Below the pieces are notes generated by a model. The model was not told where the DNA came from, did no database searches, and saw only the letters and a list, made by a program, of their open reading frames with translations. The translations under genes and the position numbers were made by a program. A stretch of 64,000 nt of DNA from an uncultured Alphaproteobacteria bacterium (GTDB taxonomy: Bacteria > Pseudomonadota > Alphaproteobacteria > RF32 > CAG-239): the NCBI GenBank assembly GCA_934277545.1, contig CAKQUG010000005.1:1-64000 (forward strand), given 5' to 3'. This document shows, piece after piece, positions 1 through 7,153 of the stretch. Positions within the stretch are counted from its first letter, which is position 1. Each line of letters begins with the position of its first letter.

Positions 1-148
1 GGTTCGATTCCCCTCTATATAAAAAAACAAAAAGCACCCTGTTGGGTGCATTTGTTTTTTGGAGCAGATGAGGGGAAGACTTGATTGATGCAAATCGCTT
101 CACTTCGCTATCGCTTGCTTGCTCTTTGGCAATCTACGCCTTTTCGGC

Positions 149-177
149 AAACATCTATCCACCGGATAGATGTTTTT
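149..177. terminator. Strong hairpin with T-run between the repeat copies
   Basis: Perfect 12-bp arms (149-160 and 164-175) with a 3-base loop are followed by a short T-run on the plus strand. It has the shape of a rho-independent terminator, but no gene leading into it lies inside the window. Confidence 0.5.
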
Positions 178-214
178 CCTCAAGCCCTCTCAGGGTTCGA
201 TTCCCCTCTATATA

Positions 215-252
215 AAAAAACAAAAAGCACCCTGTTGGGTGCATTTGTTTTT
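215..252 (-). terminator. Terminator of tRNA-Gly
   Basis: Directly after the CCA end of the tRNA (minus strand), a GCACCC/GGGTGC stem with a 4-base loop is followed by TTTTTGTTTTTTT. A-runs on the other side make it potentially bidirectional. Confidence 0.75.
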
Positions 253-326
253 TGGAGCAGATGAGGGGAATCGAACCCCCGTTATAAGCTTGGGAAGCTT
301 CTATTCTACCATTGAATTACATCTGC
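253..326 (-). tRNA. tRNA-Gly (anticodon CCC)
   Basis: The minus strand folds as a tRNA: acceptor GCAGATG pairing with CATCTGC, D-arm with GGTAGA, anticodon loop TTCCCAA (anticodon CCC), T-arm GGGGGTTCGATTCCCC and an encoded CCA. The outermost anticodon-stem pair is a G-A mismatch; all other stems pair. It decodes GGG. Its 3' end is repeated at 61-77. Confidence 0.93.
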
Positions 327-380
327 AAATCAATGCTTGCATTAAAACGTAAAACATCGTTCTTTGCAAGCATTTTTTTA

Positions 381-1202
381 TTATTCTGCACTTTCATGCA
401 TTGGAACAGCCGGTGTTTCCACTTCGGCAGAATTTTCCGGCCGGGCTTCCGTTTCAGCCTCTGCCGGCTCTGCTACATTTTCGGCAACACTATCTGCCTT
501 ATCTGTTACAACCGCTGTTTCATTAGAATTTGAATCAACTGTATCCGAGTTTTGATAAACAGACACGTTTGACAAATCAACTTCATCATTATCTGTTACA
601 AAACTAACAGCACTGACAGCAATATTTATCACTAAATATGCAACAATATAGACATTGGCAAATTTATTGTATTCTACCGCTTCATCTATCGGTTTACCGA
701 ATCTATTTTCTTCGGTTTGACCTTTACGCAAACACAAAATAAAAATCCATAAAGTGATGCCCAAAGCCACAAGCGTAGAAGCCGCAAACAAACCAATACC
801 CAAAACCAAAAATATAGAACCAATATTTTTCATATACTGAAACATCCCTGTTCCCAGTGCTACACCCAGTACAAATACTAAAGGCAACCATAAAATTTTA
901 CCGCTGTGATTGGTATCATGCAAACGACGCACAGTCAAAGCTAAGACGGCAATGGTCTCCACTATTGCATATATGTAATACGCCAACAGAATTCCCATAA
1001 ACAATAGAGGCAATGCTAAAATATTTGACAACACCGCACAGGTACCAAGCACAACTGCACCAAGAAGCAAGTTGGCAAAAATAAATGCCCAATAATCATA
1101 TTTGCTGGCACGAGTTTTAAAGTTAAAGATATTCTTAAAACCTGCCGTAAATGCGGACAGCAGATTTTTTTCATTTTCCGTTTTTTCAACTGTTTCAGTC
1201 AT
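381..1202 (-). CDS. DUF805-family inner membrane protein
   Basis: A 273-residue protein with about four hydrophobic segments in residues 30-190. It carries the DUF805 hallmarks of an aromatic FNFKTRASKYDYWAF start and an LTVRRLHDTNHSG loop. The last 70 residues are a Glu/Ala/Pro/Thr-rich tail, probably disordered. The molecular role of DUF805 is unknown. I chose the ATG at 1202 because AGAAAGG lies just upstream and the family homology begins there. The first 8 bases overlap the end of comEC, so it is probably translationally coupled as the last gene of the lpxI-lpxB-comEC operon. Confidence 0.8.
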   Translation of the reverse strand: MTETVEKTENEKNLLSAFTAGFKNIFNFKTRASKYDYWAFIFANLLLGAVVLGTCAVLSNILALPLLFMGILLAYYIYAIVETIAVLALTVRRLHDTNHSGKILWLPLVFVLGVALGTGMFQYMKNIGSIFLVLGIGLFAASTLVALGITLWIFILCLRKGQTEENRFGKPIDEAVEYNKFANVYIVAYLVINIAVSAVSFVTDNDEVDLSNVSVYQNSDTVDSNSNETAVVTDKADSVAENVAEPAEAETEARPENSAEVETPAVPMHESAE

Positions 1203-3237
1203 TCTTATACCTTTCTTGTTTAATGCAGCCGCGCCATGACCGGCAAACACCTTGCGGCTGCAGCGGCATAACTTTTGTTTTATCTCGCTTAAAGATATAC
1301 CCTCCGCCGCTGTTGTCAATATTTTTCCCGTCTATTCTGATATTTCCTTGCTTGGAAAACTCAATAGAATCCAGATAGACACATTTTTCAGCATCGCACT
1401 TCAAGGCAATATTTTCTAAATCTGTTTTGCTGCCGGCAAAAATTTTTTTCAATTCAGCCTTTTGTTCTTTATTCAACTCTTTTAAATGCAGATTTTCACG
1501 CCAAACAGAAACCGTCCAGCTATCAGTTTTTATGGGCATAAGCAGCATTTCTCCATTTTTGTCGCGCAAGGCTATCCCCTCGCCTTTGGGGGCAAAAACA
1601 ATATCCGGCTGCGAGCCCAAAAACATTGAACAAACACCAATCAAAATCGGCAACAAACCCCACAAACGCCAGTTTCTTTGCCACACGCACAGCCAATAAC
1701 CACCGCAGACAATAAGCGCGAATCCCCAAAATGGCAGTGAATCAGCATAAGCAACGCTATGCGGCAAACTTGAGACAAATTCGGTTATTCTATTGAGCCA
1801 GCCCACACCGTATCCCAGCGCTTTCAACGGATATAAAGACAGTCCCAACGGCAAAGAGACTAAACAAAGCAAAATCAGCGGCATTAAAATCAAACCAATC
1901 AGCGGACCGGCAAGCAAATTGGCAAGACTTGTATAAACTGAAACACGGTGAAAATGATAAATGGCAAACGGCATTGTCGCCAAACTCGCCACAAAATCGC
2001 AAATCACAATTCCCGCTAAATAAAAGAAAATTTTGCTGAAAATTCCCCTATTCACCGACCATAAAGTAATTTTTCGGGCGTATTTTTCATAAAAAGAGAT
2101 TAAAGCAACCACCGCCGCAAACGACATTTGAAAACTGATAGAAATTAAGGCCTGCGGAGAAATTATCAGTAGCACCAAACCGGCGAAACAAACCATCCGC
2201 ATAGAAATCGCCTGCCGGTTAAAAATAACGCCGAACAGCACCACCGCTGTCATAATAAACGCCCGTTCAGCCGGCACCGCCATGCCCGAAACCAACAAAT
2301 ACAACGAGCTGAAGAGAATCGCTCCGGCCGCGGCAAGTTTTTTGACATCATAGCGCAAAGCCACAGCCGGAAACAGCGCCAGCAAAAAGCGCAGCACAAA
2401 AAATATCAAGCCGGCAATCGCGCCCATGTGCAAACCTGAAACCGACAAAAAATGAGCAAGCCCGGAATCACGGTAATTATTGACTATCAGTTTCGGCATC
2501 CGGCTTTGTTCGCCAATCAACACCGCGTCGACAATTCCGGCTTCATCAGGCGGCAAAATTTTTGCCACATCGTCCGTAATCAGCTGGCGGATTTTGTTAA
2601 GACGAATCCGAAAAGATGAAGTTTGTTTTTGCTCACAATCAATCACAAAAACCGAACTGTTAGCATAGCCGATACCGCTTATTTCTTCATAGAAATACTT
2701 TCTATCCAGCTGAAAACCATTCAGCACAGGCACCGGCGACGGCGGAAAAAATGTGCCGACCAGTTCCACGCATTGTCCGACTTCAAAATCCGCACTTTCG
2801 CCGTTCATTACCGTAACTCGATATTTTCCCTTAAGCGGATTGTCAAAATTTTCGGCGTTCTGCAAAAGCAGTCGTTTACGCCCTTTTTCATTATATGAAA
2901 CCTCGCTGATTTGCCCTTTGATATAATCAGTAACTTCCGGCGTAAACGTGATTTTACGACTTTTCAGCAGAGTTTGCAGCTGAATATTCATAAAACCGAA
3001 TTCGCATATAAGAATCGCCGTAAAAAGCAGATGCAACCCTTTATGGCGCAGCAGATAAAACAACAGCAAAGTCGCTTCAAAAACACCCAGACTATACCAA
3101 TAATTCGGCTCAAACGGCAAAGCAAAATAAACAGCTATACCTATGCCGAATAAAAACGGCATCCAGGCCAGCCACCGGCTTTGCTCGGCGAAAAAATTTT
3201 TGGAGACATAAGCTCTTATCTTGCTGAAAATTCTCAT
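1195..3237 (-). CDS. comEC: ComEC/Rec2-family DNA uptake channel
   Basis: Polytopic inner membrane protein, 680 residues. In transformable bacteria ComEC carries single-stranded DNA into the cytoplasm. Visible parts: N-terminal membrane segments (about 25-85), a soluble OB-like (DUF4131) region (about 95-200), and the competence domain (about 235-510) with the diagnostic HFLSVSGLHMG at 262-272. The C-terminal 100 residues lack the HxHxDH motif of the metallo-beta-lactamase domain found in many homologues, which is common in alphaproteobacteria. The start overlaps the lpxB stop by ATGA. Together with dprA at 35473 it argues for DNA uptake, but the pilus machinery is not in the window. Confidence 0.88.
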   Translation of the reverse strand: MRIFSKIRAYVSKNFFAEQSRWLAWMPFLFGIGIAVYFALPFEPNYWYSLGVFEATLLLFYLLRHKGLHLLFTAILICEFGFMNIQLQTLLKSRKITFTPEVTDYIKGQISEVSYNEKGRKRLLLQNAENFDNPLKGKYRVTVMNGESADFEVGQCVELVGTFFPPSPVPVLNGFQLDRKYFYEEISGIGYANSSVFVIDCEQKQTSSFRIRLNKIRQLITDDVAKILPPDEAGIVDAVLIGEQSRMPKLIVNNYRDSGLAHFLSVSGLHMGAIAGLIFFVLRFLLALFPAVALRYDVKKLAAAGAILFSSLYLLVSGMAVPAERAFIMTAVVLFGVIFNRQAISMRMVCFAGLVLLIISPQALISISFQMSFAAVVALISFYEKYARKITLWSVNRGIFSKIFFYLAGIVICDFVASLATMPFAIYHFHRVSVYTSLANLLAGPLIGLILMPLILLCLVSLPLGLSLYPLKALGYGVGWLNRITEFVSSLPHSVAYADSLPFWGFALIVCGGYWLCVWQRNWRLWGLLPILIGVCSMFLGSQPDIVFAPKGEGIALRDKNGEMLLMPIKTDSWTVSVWRENLHLKELNKEQKAELKKIFAGSKTDLENIALKCDAEKCVYLDSIEFSKQGNIRIDGKNIDNSGGGYIFKRDKTKVMPLQPQGVCRSWRGCIKQERYKND

Positions 3238-4388
3238 TTTCTATAGTTTTTTATCGCCTTTATAATGGCTTCGGCGGCATTGTCGCTCGGCGTCTGCTGC
3301 CCCATCCCCAACAACTTGCGCACCTTTTCAAAGCCATCCATTTGCTGATTATAAACCGGCTTATGTTTCATAAACTGCTCAACATAATACATTATTTTTT
3401 CAACAGTGCAGTCCTGCTGCAACAATTCAGGCACAACCTCTTTGCCCAGTAAAATATTGCTCAAGTTTACAAATTGAATATGGATAAAATGGCGAGCCAA
3501 CCACTCGGTCAGTTTTGGAACTTTATAGGCGATAATATGCGGAACATCGACAATCGCCAGTTCCAACGCCACCGTACCGGACGCCGCAATCGCCACATCG
3601 CCGCTCTTAAAGGCGTCATGGCGCTCTTTTGTTCCCTCAACAATTTCTATCGGCAAACCTGATTGCTTAACCATATCCTTTACCTGTGCGGCAACCGTGC
3701 CGACAGTCGGAATCACAAAAGAAAAATCGTTATAGCGTTCATGCAGCTGCTTAACCACTTCCAAAAACGTCGGCAACAAGCGTTCAACTTCATTATGGCG
3801 AGACCCCGGAAGCACCAAAAGCAAGCGATTTTCTTCCGGAATATTATGACGTTTTTTGAAATCCCCTTTCACGCCGTTGACAACTTCGCTTTCAATAACC
3901 GGATGCCCGACAAATTCTGTCGGCAGATTATAGGGCGTAAAATATCTAGGCTCTTGCGGAAACAAAGTCAGCAGTAAATCAATATATTTGTGCATGGTGC
4001 GGGCACGTTTCTTTTTCCAGGCCCAAACCTGCGGCGCCACATAGTGCACTTGAGGAATATTTAATTTCAGCCGGCGCAGTTTTTTATGCACGCGCGCCGA
4101 AAAACTCCAGCTATCTATAGTTACCACCACATCCGGCTGCACTCTTTGAATATCGGCAACAGTTTCATTGATACGGCGCAGCACGCGTGGAATGCTTGGA
4201 ATAACCTCGGCCAACCCCATAACCGCCAAATCACTGATATTAAATAAAGATTTTACACCTTCGGCCTGCATTCCCTCGCCGCCGACTCCGTAAAATTCGG
4301 CTTTTTTATCTTTGCGGCGCAAAGCCTGAATTAAGCGCGCACCAAGCGAATCTCCCGACGGTTCTCCTGCAATCAGATAATATTTCAT
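3234..4388 (-). CDS. lpxB: Lipid-A-disaccharide synthase
   Basis: A 384-residue GT19 glycosyltransferase that joins UDP-2,3-diacylglucosamine to lipid X to form the lipid A disaccharide on the inner face of the inner membrane. The N-terminal AGEPSGDSLGA (7-17) is the family signature, and QVHYVAPQVWAWKKKR, LPGSRHNEV and AASGTVALELA follow in the usual order. Length is normal. It overlaps lpxI by one base (TAATG) and comEC by four, so the three are co-translated. LpxI makes one of its substrates, which supports the operon assignment. Confidence 0.96.
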   Translation of the reverse strand: MKYYLIAGEPSGDSLGARLIQALRRKDKKAEFYGVGGEGMQAEGVKSLFNISDLAVMGLAEVIPSIPRVLRRINETVADIQRVQPDVVVTIDSWSFSARVHKKLRRLKLNIPQVHYVAPQVWAWKKKRARTMHKYIDLLLTLFPQEPRYFTPYNLPTEFVGHPVIESEVVNGVKGDFKKRHNIPEENRLLLVLPGSRHNEVERLLPTFLEVVKQLHERYNDFSFVIPTVGTVAAQVKDMVKQSGLPIEIVEGTKERHDAFKSGDVAIAASGTVALELAIVDVPHIIAYKVPKLTEWLARHFIHIQFVNLSNILLGKEVVPELLQQDCTVEKIMYYVEQFMKHKPVYNQQMDGFEKVRKLLGMGQQTPSDNAAEAIIKAIKNYRK

Positions 4389-5227
4389 TATTTTTTCTCC
4401 TCCGGGATAATTCCCTTTATGAACATTCCGTATTTATCAGCCAATTTTATCACTTCTTCGGCGTCAACCATCAGCGCATTTCCGGCATGAACGGCCAAAC
4501 CGCGAAAACCGGCATTATGCAGATTTTCAATCGTCCGCGTACCGACAGCCGGCAAATCTATGCGCAAATCCTGCTGAGGCTTGCGCAGTTTAACCAAAAT
4601 CCCGGCCGAGCCCTTGCGCTGATAGGCACCACAGCGACGCACCAACTCATCGGTTCCCTCAATACCTTCAACACCTAAGATTAGCCCTTGCTGCACAATA
4701 ACAGACTGTCCGACATCTAACCGCCCCAGCGCCAAACCGACTTCCACTCCGCGTTCAATATCAGCTTCGGCCTGTTTGTCCGGCTTATGCTTAGTCAAAA
4801 CACCCTCTTGCGCCAACAGTTCCGGCATAACTTCATGAATACCGACGACTCGCATATTTTCAGACTCTATTTCTTTAATCAGGGCGCGTAAAATTCCGTC
4901 ATCGCCCAGCGCTTTCATTCCGATTTTAGCAAAAAAAGCAGCAGTACGTAAATCCGGCACTAATTCAGCCAAAGTCGGGCGATGAATCGTGCCAATCATC
5001 ACAACTTCTTCAACACCTTCATCGGCAAAAGTCTTAAAACCGGTTCCGGCTTGCCCGATGCGAATCCATTTATGCGGAATAAGCGGAGTAAAAGCAGCTT
5101 TATCGGCGTTGCCCTCTATCGCCAGCACATAAAACTCGCGACCGGTATCTAAGCAATGGTCTATCAGCATTTTCGGCAATCCGGTGCCGCCGGCGATAAT
5201 TCCTAATTTTTTTTGTGTTTTTTCCAT
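4388..5227 (-). CDS. lpxI: UDP-2,3-diacylglucosamine pyrophosphatase LpxI
   Basis: A 279-residue LpxI (DUF1009) protein. It hydrolyses UDP-2,3-diacylglucosamine to lipid X and is the alphaproteobacterial replacement for LpxH. The N-terminal LGIIAGGTGLPKMLIDHC and the C-terminal KLRKPQQDLRIDLPAVGTRT and GNALMVDAEEVI blocks are typical. I chose the ATG at 5227 (MEKTQKK), not an upstream in-frame start at 5290, because similarity begins there; no strong Shine-Dalgarno is visible. In most relatives lpxA precedes it, but lpxA is absent here and fabZ/lpxD lie 21 kb away. Confidence 0.93.
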   Translation of the reverse strand: MEKTQKKLGIIAGGTGLPKMLIDHCLDTGREFYVLAIEGNADKAAFTPLIPHKWIRIGQAGTGFKTFADEGVEEVVMIGTIHRPTLAELVPDLRTAAFFAKIGMKALGDDGILRALIKEIESENMRVVGIHEVMPELLAQEGVLTKHKPDKQAEADIERGVEVGLALGRLDVGQSVIVQQGLILGVEGIEGTDELVRRCGAYQRKGSAGILVKLRKPQQDLRIDLPAVGTRTIENLHNAGFRGLAVHAGNALMVDAEEVIKLADKYGMFIKGIIPEEKK

Positions 5228-5317
5228 TTTCAACAGCTCTGTTATTGATATTTGCTGCAATATTAGCAGACACCGCCGCAAATACAACATTTTTTTTATA
5301 AAGCCACAGAATCAATA

Positions 5318-5357
5318 TTGACAAAAAAAAACAAAATCTGATATTTGTCAAATATCA
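5318..5357 (+). promoter_or_regulatory. Promoter with palindromic operator upstream of the 5388 gene
   Basis: TTGACA at 5318-5323 is followed by a poor -10 near 5339-5346. A perfect inverted repeat (TGATATTTG, one T, CAAATATCA; 5339-5357) covers the -10 and the likely start site. This is where a repressor would bind, but no regulator is identified. Confidence 0.5.
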
Positions 5358-5387
5358 AGTTATTTTTAGTTTAATTTTTAATATTTT

Positions 5388-5759
5388 ATGATTATGAATC
5401 AGAATTTTAGTTTGGCAGCTGTTAATGGTAGTGATGTTGTTAAGTCTGCGCAAAGTAACCACTCAGCAAGTACATTTCAAGAAAGACTCGATGCCTATTC
5501 ATTCAACGGATGTATCAACGCTGATGATGTAACATATCTTGTCTGCGGAGGACATGATGGAACTACTACACCGGAATTTTTATCACGTGTACGACAAATT
5601 CATCAAAAATGCTCACGATGCAATAACTGCTCAAGAGAGCTCTGTGCTTTGCGATTTGCCACTATGAGCTTAGAAGATATTGACAAGAACAACATTGCTC
5701 CGGCTACTGCAGTATCGCAGTTAGAAAACTGGGCAGCTTCTAAGGGCATCAAAATCTGA
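5388..5759 (+). CDS. Small cysteine-containing protein, unknown function
   Basis: A 123-residue protein I do not recognise. It has no signal peptide or membrane segment. Five cysteines cluster in residues 55-90, including CSRCNNC followed by CAL, which could hold a metal ion. The leader is AT-rich with no Shine-Dalgarno; a second ATG two codons in (5394) is an equally good start. It is a stand-alone unit with its own promoter and a strong terminator at 5777, and it heads a run of four similarly organised small genes. Confidence 0.65.
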   Translation: MIMNQNFSLAAVNGSDVVKSAQSNHSASTFQERLDAYSFNGCINADDVTYLVCGGHDGTTTPEFLSRVRQIHQKCSRCNNCSRELCALRFATMSLEDIDKNNIAPATAVSQLENWAASKGIKI

Positions 5760-5776
5760 TACAAAGATTATCATCA

Positions 5777-5810
5777 AAAGACTATTTCACTAAATGAAAT
5801 AGTCTTTTTT
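5777..5810 (+). terminator. Rho-independent terminator
   Basis: Perfect 13-bp stem (AAAGACTATTTCA and its complement), 5-base loop, then six T. It lies 18 bases after the 5388 gene. Confidence 0.9.
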
Positions 5811-5825
5811 CTTGTTTAAATGCTA

Positions 5826-5854
5826 TTGACAAAAGTTGATAAAAATGGTATAAG
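5826..5854 (+). promoter_or_regulatory. Sigma-70 promoter of the 5904 gene
   Basis: TTGACA (5826-5831), a 17-base spacer and TATAAG (5849-5854), about 50 bases before the start codon. Close to consensus. Confidence 0.85.
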
Positions 5855-5903
5855 ATAATTGTTAATCAAATTATTTTAGTAATCATTTTAAATTTTTGTA
5901 TAT

Positions 5904-6245
5904 ATGAATAATATGTATATTTCTTCAGTTGAGTCTGCTAACAATGTGTTGAATTCTTTGAAGTCTTTGGCTCGCCCATTGACTGTTGCAGAGAAAACTA
6001 TCGGTCGTGAAGCCGCTATGTTCCTAGCCAAAGAACGTCATTCACAAGCTGTCGCTTCTGCCGCCCGTCTTCGTGATATGGAAATCAAGTTCTACATGAA
6101 GCAGGGCTACACAGAGAACGAGGCACGCAAACAGATTATGCTCGATAACTTTGCACATGCTGAGTATATCGGTCTTGGCACTCCTCACAAGTGTCGTTTC
6201 CGCAATCGTCAGAAGATGTTGCGCGCCATGGCACATGCAAACTAA
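5904..6245 (+). CDS. Small basic protein, unknown function
   Basis: A 113-residue soluble protein with no recognised domain. It is rich in Arg, Lys, Ala and Met, looks mostly helical (residues 25-85), and ends in a basic segment (PHKCRFRNRQKMLRAMAHAN). That could suit nucleic-acid or ribosome binding, but this is a guess. The leader before the ATG (ATTTTAAATTTTTGTATAT) has no Shine-Dalgarno; a second ATG at 5913 is possible. Near-consensus promoter upstream, terminator downstream. Confidence 0.65.
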   Translation: MNNMYISSVESANNVLNSLKSLARPLTVAEKTIGREAAMFLAKERHSQAVASAARLRDMEIKFYMKQGYTENEARKQIMLDNFAHAEYIGLGTPHKCRFRNRQKMLRAMAHAN

Positions 6246-6257
6246 ACCGAAACAATT

Positions 6258-6294
6258 AACCGCTTTTTTCTGTATAGAAAAATGGCGGTTTTTT
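6258..6294 (+). terminator. Rho-independent terminator
   Basis: AACCGC-TTTTTTCT pairs with AGAAAAAT-GGCGGTT around a 4-base loop, with one bulge, and is followed by a T-run. It ends the 5904 transcript. Confidence 0.8.
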
Positions 6295-6323
6295 GTTATG
6301 TCTGAAATATTCCATGCAATAAG

Positions 6324-6352
6324 TTGACAAAATAAGTATAAAATGATACTTT
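6324..6352 (+). promoter_or_regulatory. Probable promoter of the 6385 gene
   Basis: Consensus TTGACA at 6324-6329. The -10 is less clear: GATACT at 6345 (15-base spacer) or TACTTT at 6347 (17-base spacer). Confidence 0.55.
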
Positions 6353-6384
6353 ATATTCTGAACAAACATTTTAGGAGAAAAAAT

Positions 6385-6597
6385 ATGACAAATGCCGCAA
6401 AACATGTTTTAGATAGAAAAGCTAATGTTGAAGCCAGAAAAGCTCCGGAAAAAAATATTCACGACGTTGCCGCCGCAACCGTTGACAATGAAAGAAAAAT
6501 GGCTAAAGAACAAGGCAAAGAATATTCCCGTGAAGAAGCAAACCGCGACAGAATGAATGCTATGTTGGCCATGCAAGGTATTAACCGCGAAGATTAA
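6385..6597 (+). CDS. Small highly charged protein, unknown function
   Basis: A 70-residue protein with no recognised family. About 45 percent of residues are charged; it is Ala/Lys/Glu/Arg-rich, probably helical, and lacks Cys and Trp. The true start is the ATG at 6385, because AGGAGA lies 6 bases upstream; an earlier in-frame ATG at 6343 sits in the promoter. Unlike its three neighbours it has a classical Shine-Dalgarno. It has its own promoter and terminator. Confidence 0.7.
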   Translation: MTNAAKHVLDRKANVEARKAPEKNIHDVAAATVDNERKMAKEQGKEYSREEANRDRMNAMLAMQGINRED

Positions 6598-6625
6598 AAT
6601 TCAATTTTCGCAATTAAATTTTATC

Positions 6626-6655
6626 AACTTCCGATGCTTTTCGGAAGTTTTTTTA
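6626..6655 (+). terminator. Rho-independent terminator
   Basis: Perfect 9-bp stem AACTTCCGA/TCGGAAGTT, 6-base loop, long T-run; 28 bases after the 6385 gene. Confidence 0.92.
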
Positions 6656-6675
6656 ATTTTCCGTTAAAAAAGTTA

Positions 6676-6704
6676 TTGACAAAAAGCACAAAAAACTGTA
6701 TAAA
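6676..6704 (+). promoter_or_regulatory. Sigma-70 promoter of the 6735 gene
   Basis: TTGACA (6676-6681), 17-base spacer, TATAAA (6699-6704). The start site would lie about 25 bases before the ATG at 6735, so the leader is very short. Confidence 0.85.
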
Positions 6705-6734
6705 ATATGTAGTTTTTTAATTATTTTGAAAATT

Positions 6735-7091
6735 ATGTGTACAAGTATCGTTATGAGTGATGAGAAAGTAGTTTGTTTAATCAAACTGCCGGTTAATTTG
6801 CCATTAAACAGACGCCCGCACCTGCTGGATTACAAAAATCCGGTTATCAAGGAGATTATCCCGTGCATTCAGTCCGGAAAGAAATTTCGTGATATTATTC
6901 ATGGAAAGAAAGTGTTTGCAAATGAAAACACTCTCGTATGGAATGTGTCAGTCGGTACGGTGCTCAACTATCAGGATGGCAGAAAAATCTTGCTGTCTCG
7001 CACCATTCAGAGCCGCGAGCTCCTGTTAGTTGACGATAATTCTTTTACATTTAACCCCATGTCTATGGTATGTTACGATGTAAAAGCATAG
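6735..7091 (+). CDS. Small protein, unknown function
   Basis: A 118-residue protein without signal peptide or membrane segment and not matched to any family I know. Alternating hydrophobic stretches (VVCLIKLPVNLPL, TLVWNVSVGTVLNY, RELLLVDDNSFTF) suggest a beta-rich fold. The ATG at 6735 follows TTTTGAAAATT with no Shine-Dalgarno; the ATG at 6753 (MSDEK) is an alternative. Strong promoter and long terminator make it a stand-alone unit, the last of four small genes in this stretch. Confidence 0.65.
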   Translation: MCTSIVMSDEKVVCLIKLPVNLPLNRRPHLLDYKNPVIKEIIPCIQSGKKFRDIIHGKKVFANENTLVWNVSVGTVLNYQDGRKILLSRTIQSRELLLVDDNSFTFNPMSMVCYDVKA

Positions 7092-7098
7092 AAAAATA

Positions 7099-7136
7099 GA
7101 GCTGTTCTTTTTATAGTAAAAAGAACAGCTTTGTTT
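7099..7136 (+). terminator. Rho-independent terminator
   Basis: A 14-bp perfect stem (AGCTGTTCTTTTTA and its complement) with a 3-base loop, then TTGTTTTTT. It ends the small-gene cluster. Confidence 0.92.
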
Positions 7137-7153
7137 TTTAAATCTGTGTTCAA

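Larger units (their letters stand above)
1..270. repeat. 77-bp direct repeat of a tRNA-Gly 3' end plus terminator
   Basis: Bases 1-77 and 194-270 are identical. Each copy holds the last bases of the tRNA-Gly gene (read on the minus strand), a GCACCC/GGGTGC hairpin flanked by A and T runs, and beyond it an inverted copy of the tRNA T-arm (GGTTCGATTCCCCTC). The right copy belongs to the intact tRNA gene at 253-326; the left copy is a tail without a tRNA body. The 116-bp spacer holds a second strong hairpin (149-175). It resembles a tandem tail duplication or a remnant of integration at a tRNA end. Confidence 0.85.

Noticed and set aside
1..77. A second tRNA or tmRNA piece at the left edge
   Set aside because: Only the T-arm and acceptor end of tRNA-Gly are repeated; no D-arm or anticodon arm precedes them within the window.
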